From positions 1-14,616 of the forward strand of contig CAYZSE010000091.1 of the NCBI GenBank assembly GCA_964481035.1: 14,616 bases of DNA. The letters run 5' to 3'. The stretch comes from JAAAPF01 sp964481035. GTDB taxonomy: Bacteria; Pseudomonadota; Alphaproteobacteria; Geminicoccales; Geminicoccaceae. Shown piece by piece: positions 14,112 to 14,616 of the stretch; the stretch's first letter is position 1; each line of letters opens with the position of its first letter. A program made the position numbers and the translations under genes. The notes beneath the pieces are model-generated. The model saw only the letters and a program-made list of their open reading frames with translations, was not told the origin of the DNA and did not search any database.

Positions 14112-14615
14112 GTGGCGCCGCCGAGCCTGCCGCGCCGGCACAAGATCGACGTCGACGCCTACCACCGCATGGCCGAGGCGGGCATCCTCGCGCCCGACGC
14201 CCGGGTCGAGCTCATCGACGGGGCGATCCTCGACATGGTCCCGATCGGCAGCGAGCACGGCGGCCGCACGGCTCGGCTGCACCAGCGTCTGGTCCTCGCG
14301 CTCGCCGGCAAGGCGTTCGTGACCGCGTCGAGCCCGCTCCGGATCGACGACTTCAACGAGCCGGAGCCCGACCTCCTCGTCCTGCGCCCGCGCGCCGACG
14401 ATTACATCGAAGCACTCCCCACCCCCGCCGACGTCCTGCTCGTCGTCGAGGCGGCCAAGACGTCGCGGCCGTTCGACCGGACGGTCAAGGCCGATCTCTA
14501 CGCCCGCGCCGGTGTCCCCGAATACTGGATCGTCGACCTCGTCGAGCGCTGCGTCGAGGTCTGCCGCGGGCCGGGGCCGGAGGGCGCCATCGACGTGGCA
14601 GCCCTCTTCGCCTGA
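14112..14615 (+). CDS. Uma2-family (DUF820) putative PD-(D/E)XK nuclease-fold protein, shortened C-terminus
   Basis: The 167-residue product matches the Uma2 family: IDVDAYHRMAEAGIL (12-26), RVELIDGAILDM (31-42, Glu33), EPEPDLLVLRPRADDY (83-98, Asp87), LLVVEAAKTSRPFDRTVK (109-126, Glu113, Lys126) and YARAGVPEYWIVDL (130-143). The fold is that of restriction-type nucleases, but the role of the family is largely unknown; copies are often numerous in a genome. The GTG at 14112 has a strong GAGGGGAG site 5 nt upstream, better than the GTG at 14088. Two oddities: members I know usually read EVxD where this reads EAAK, and a stretch of about 20-25 residues seems missing between GPGPEG and the terminal AIDVAALFA. 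It lies 57 bp after scpB, with its own ribosome binding site and no overlap, so it may be a separate insertion. Confidence 0.85.
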   Translation: MAPPSLPRRHKIDVDAYHRMAEAGILAPDARVELIDGAILDMVPIGSEHGGRTARLHQRLVLALAGKAFVTASSPLRIDDFNEPEPDLLVLRPRADDYIEALPTPADVLLVVEAAKTSRPFDRTVKADLYARAGVPEYWIVDLVERCVEVCRGPGPEGAIDVAALFA

Positions 14616-14616
14616 G

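Noticed and set aside
1..14616. CRISPR arrays, tRNA or rRNA genes, transposases, phage genes
   Set aside because: None seen: no regularly spaced repeats, no tRNA-like cloverleaf noticed in the short gaps, and no mobile-element proteins among the coding frames. A covariance-model scan would be needed to exclude small RNAs.

Overview
The window is a gene-dense, very GC-rich stretch of a bacterial chromosome, almost certainly alphaproteobacterial and most likely Rhodospirillales-like. The evidence is the gene set (A-type Fe-S carrier, dgt, argS, a SPOR protein, nagZ, scpA, scpB, tatABC, serS, surE, NlpD-type LytM protein), which forms a well-known conserved neighbourhood in that class. I cannot name a genus. 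Seventeen protein genes are supported; no rRNA, tRNA, CRISPR array, insertion sequence or prophage is visible.

Left part, minus strand, read right to left: an FbpC/PotA-type ABC transporter ATPase (4687-5781), a GC-rich hairpin that may be a terminator, then tatA-tatB-tatC (twin-arginine protein export), serS (seryl-tRNA synthetase), surE (nucleotidase) overlapping serS by 4 bp, and after a 204-bp gap with its own promoter-like sequence a Pro/Ala-rich lipoprotein with a degenerate LytM domain that runs off the left edge.

Centre: erpA and xthA (minus) diverge from dgt (plus) across a 93-bp promoter gap. A 327-bp gap (5782-6108) separates xthA from the ABC gene and holds a hairpin, an AT-rich patch and a possible promoter, but no credible gene.

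Right part, plus strand: dgt-argS (4-bp ATGA overlap), a membrane-anchored SPOR protein, nagZ (4-bp TTGA overlap), an M50 site-2-protease-like membrane protein, scpA (4-bp TTGA overlap), scpB (4-bp ATGA overlap), and a separate, somewhat shortened Uma2-family protein at the right edge. The layout suggests one long, tightly coupled transcript linking nucleotide hygiene, arginyl-tRNA synthesis, cell-wall turnover and chromosome condensation.

Most of this is housekeeping. The points worth a second look are: the tat-serS-surE-nlpD block sits on the opposite strand and at the opposite end from scpAB, which it normally follows; four consecutive genes appear to start TTG-AGC; a site-2 protease is inserted and coupled between nagZ and scpA; a hairpin overlaps that protease's ribosome binding site; a near-identical 15-mer lies in two separate promoter gaps; and the Uma2 protein seems to lack a C-terminal segment. 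I found no clear evidence for a previously undescribed system.
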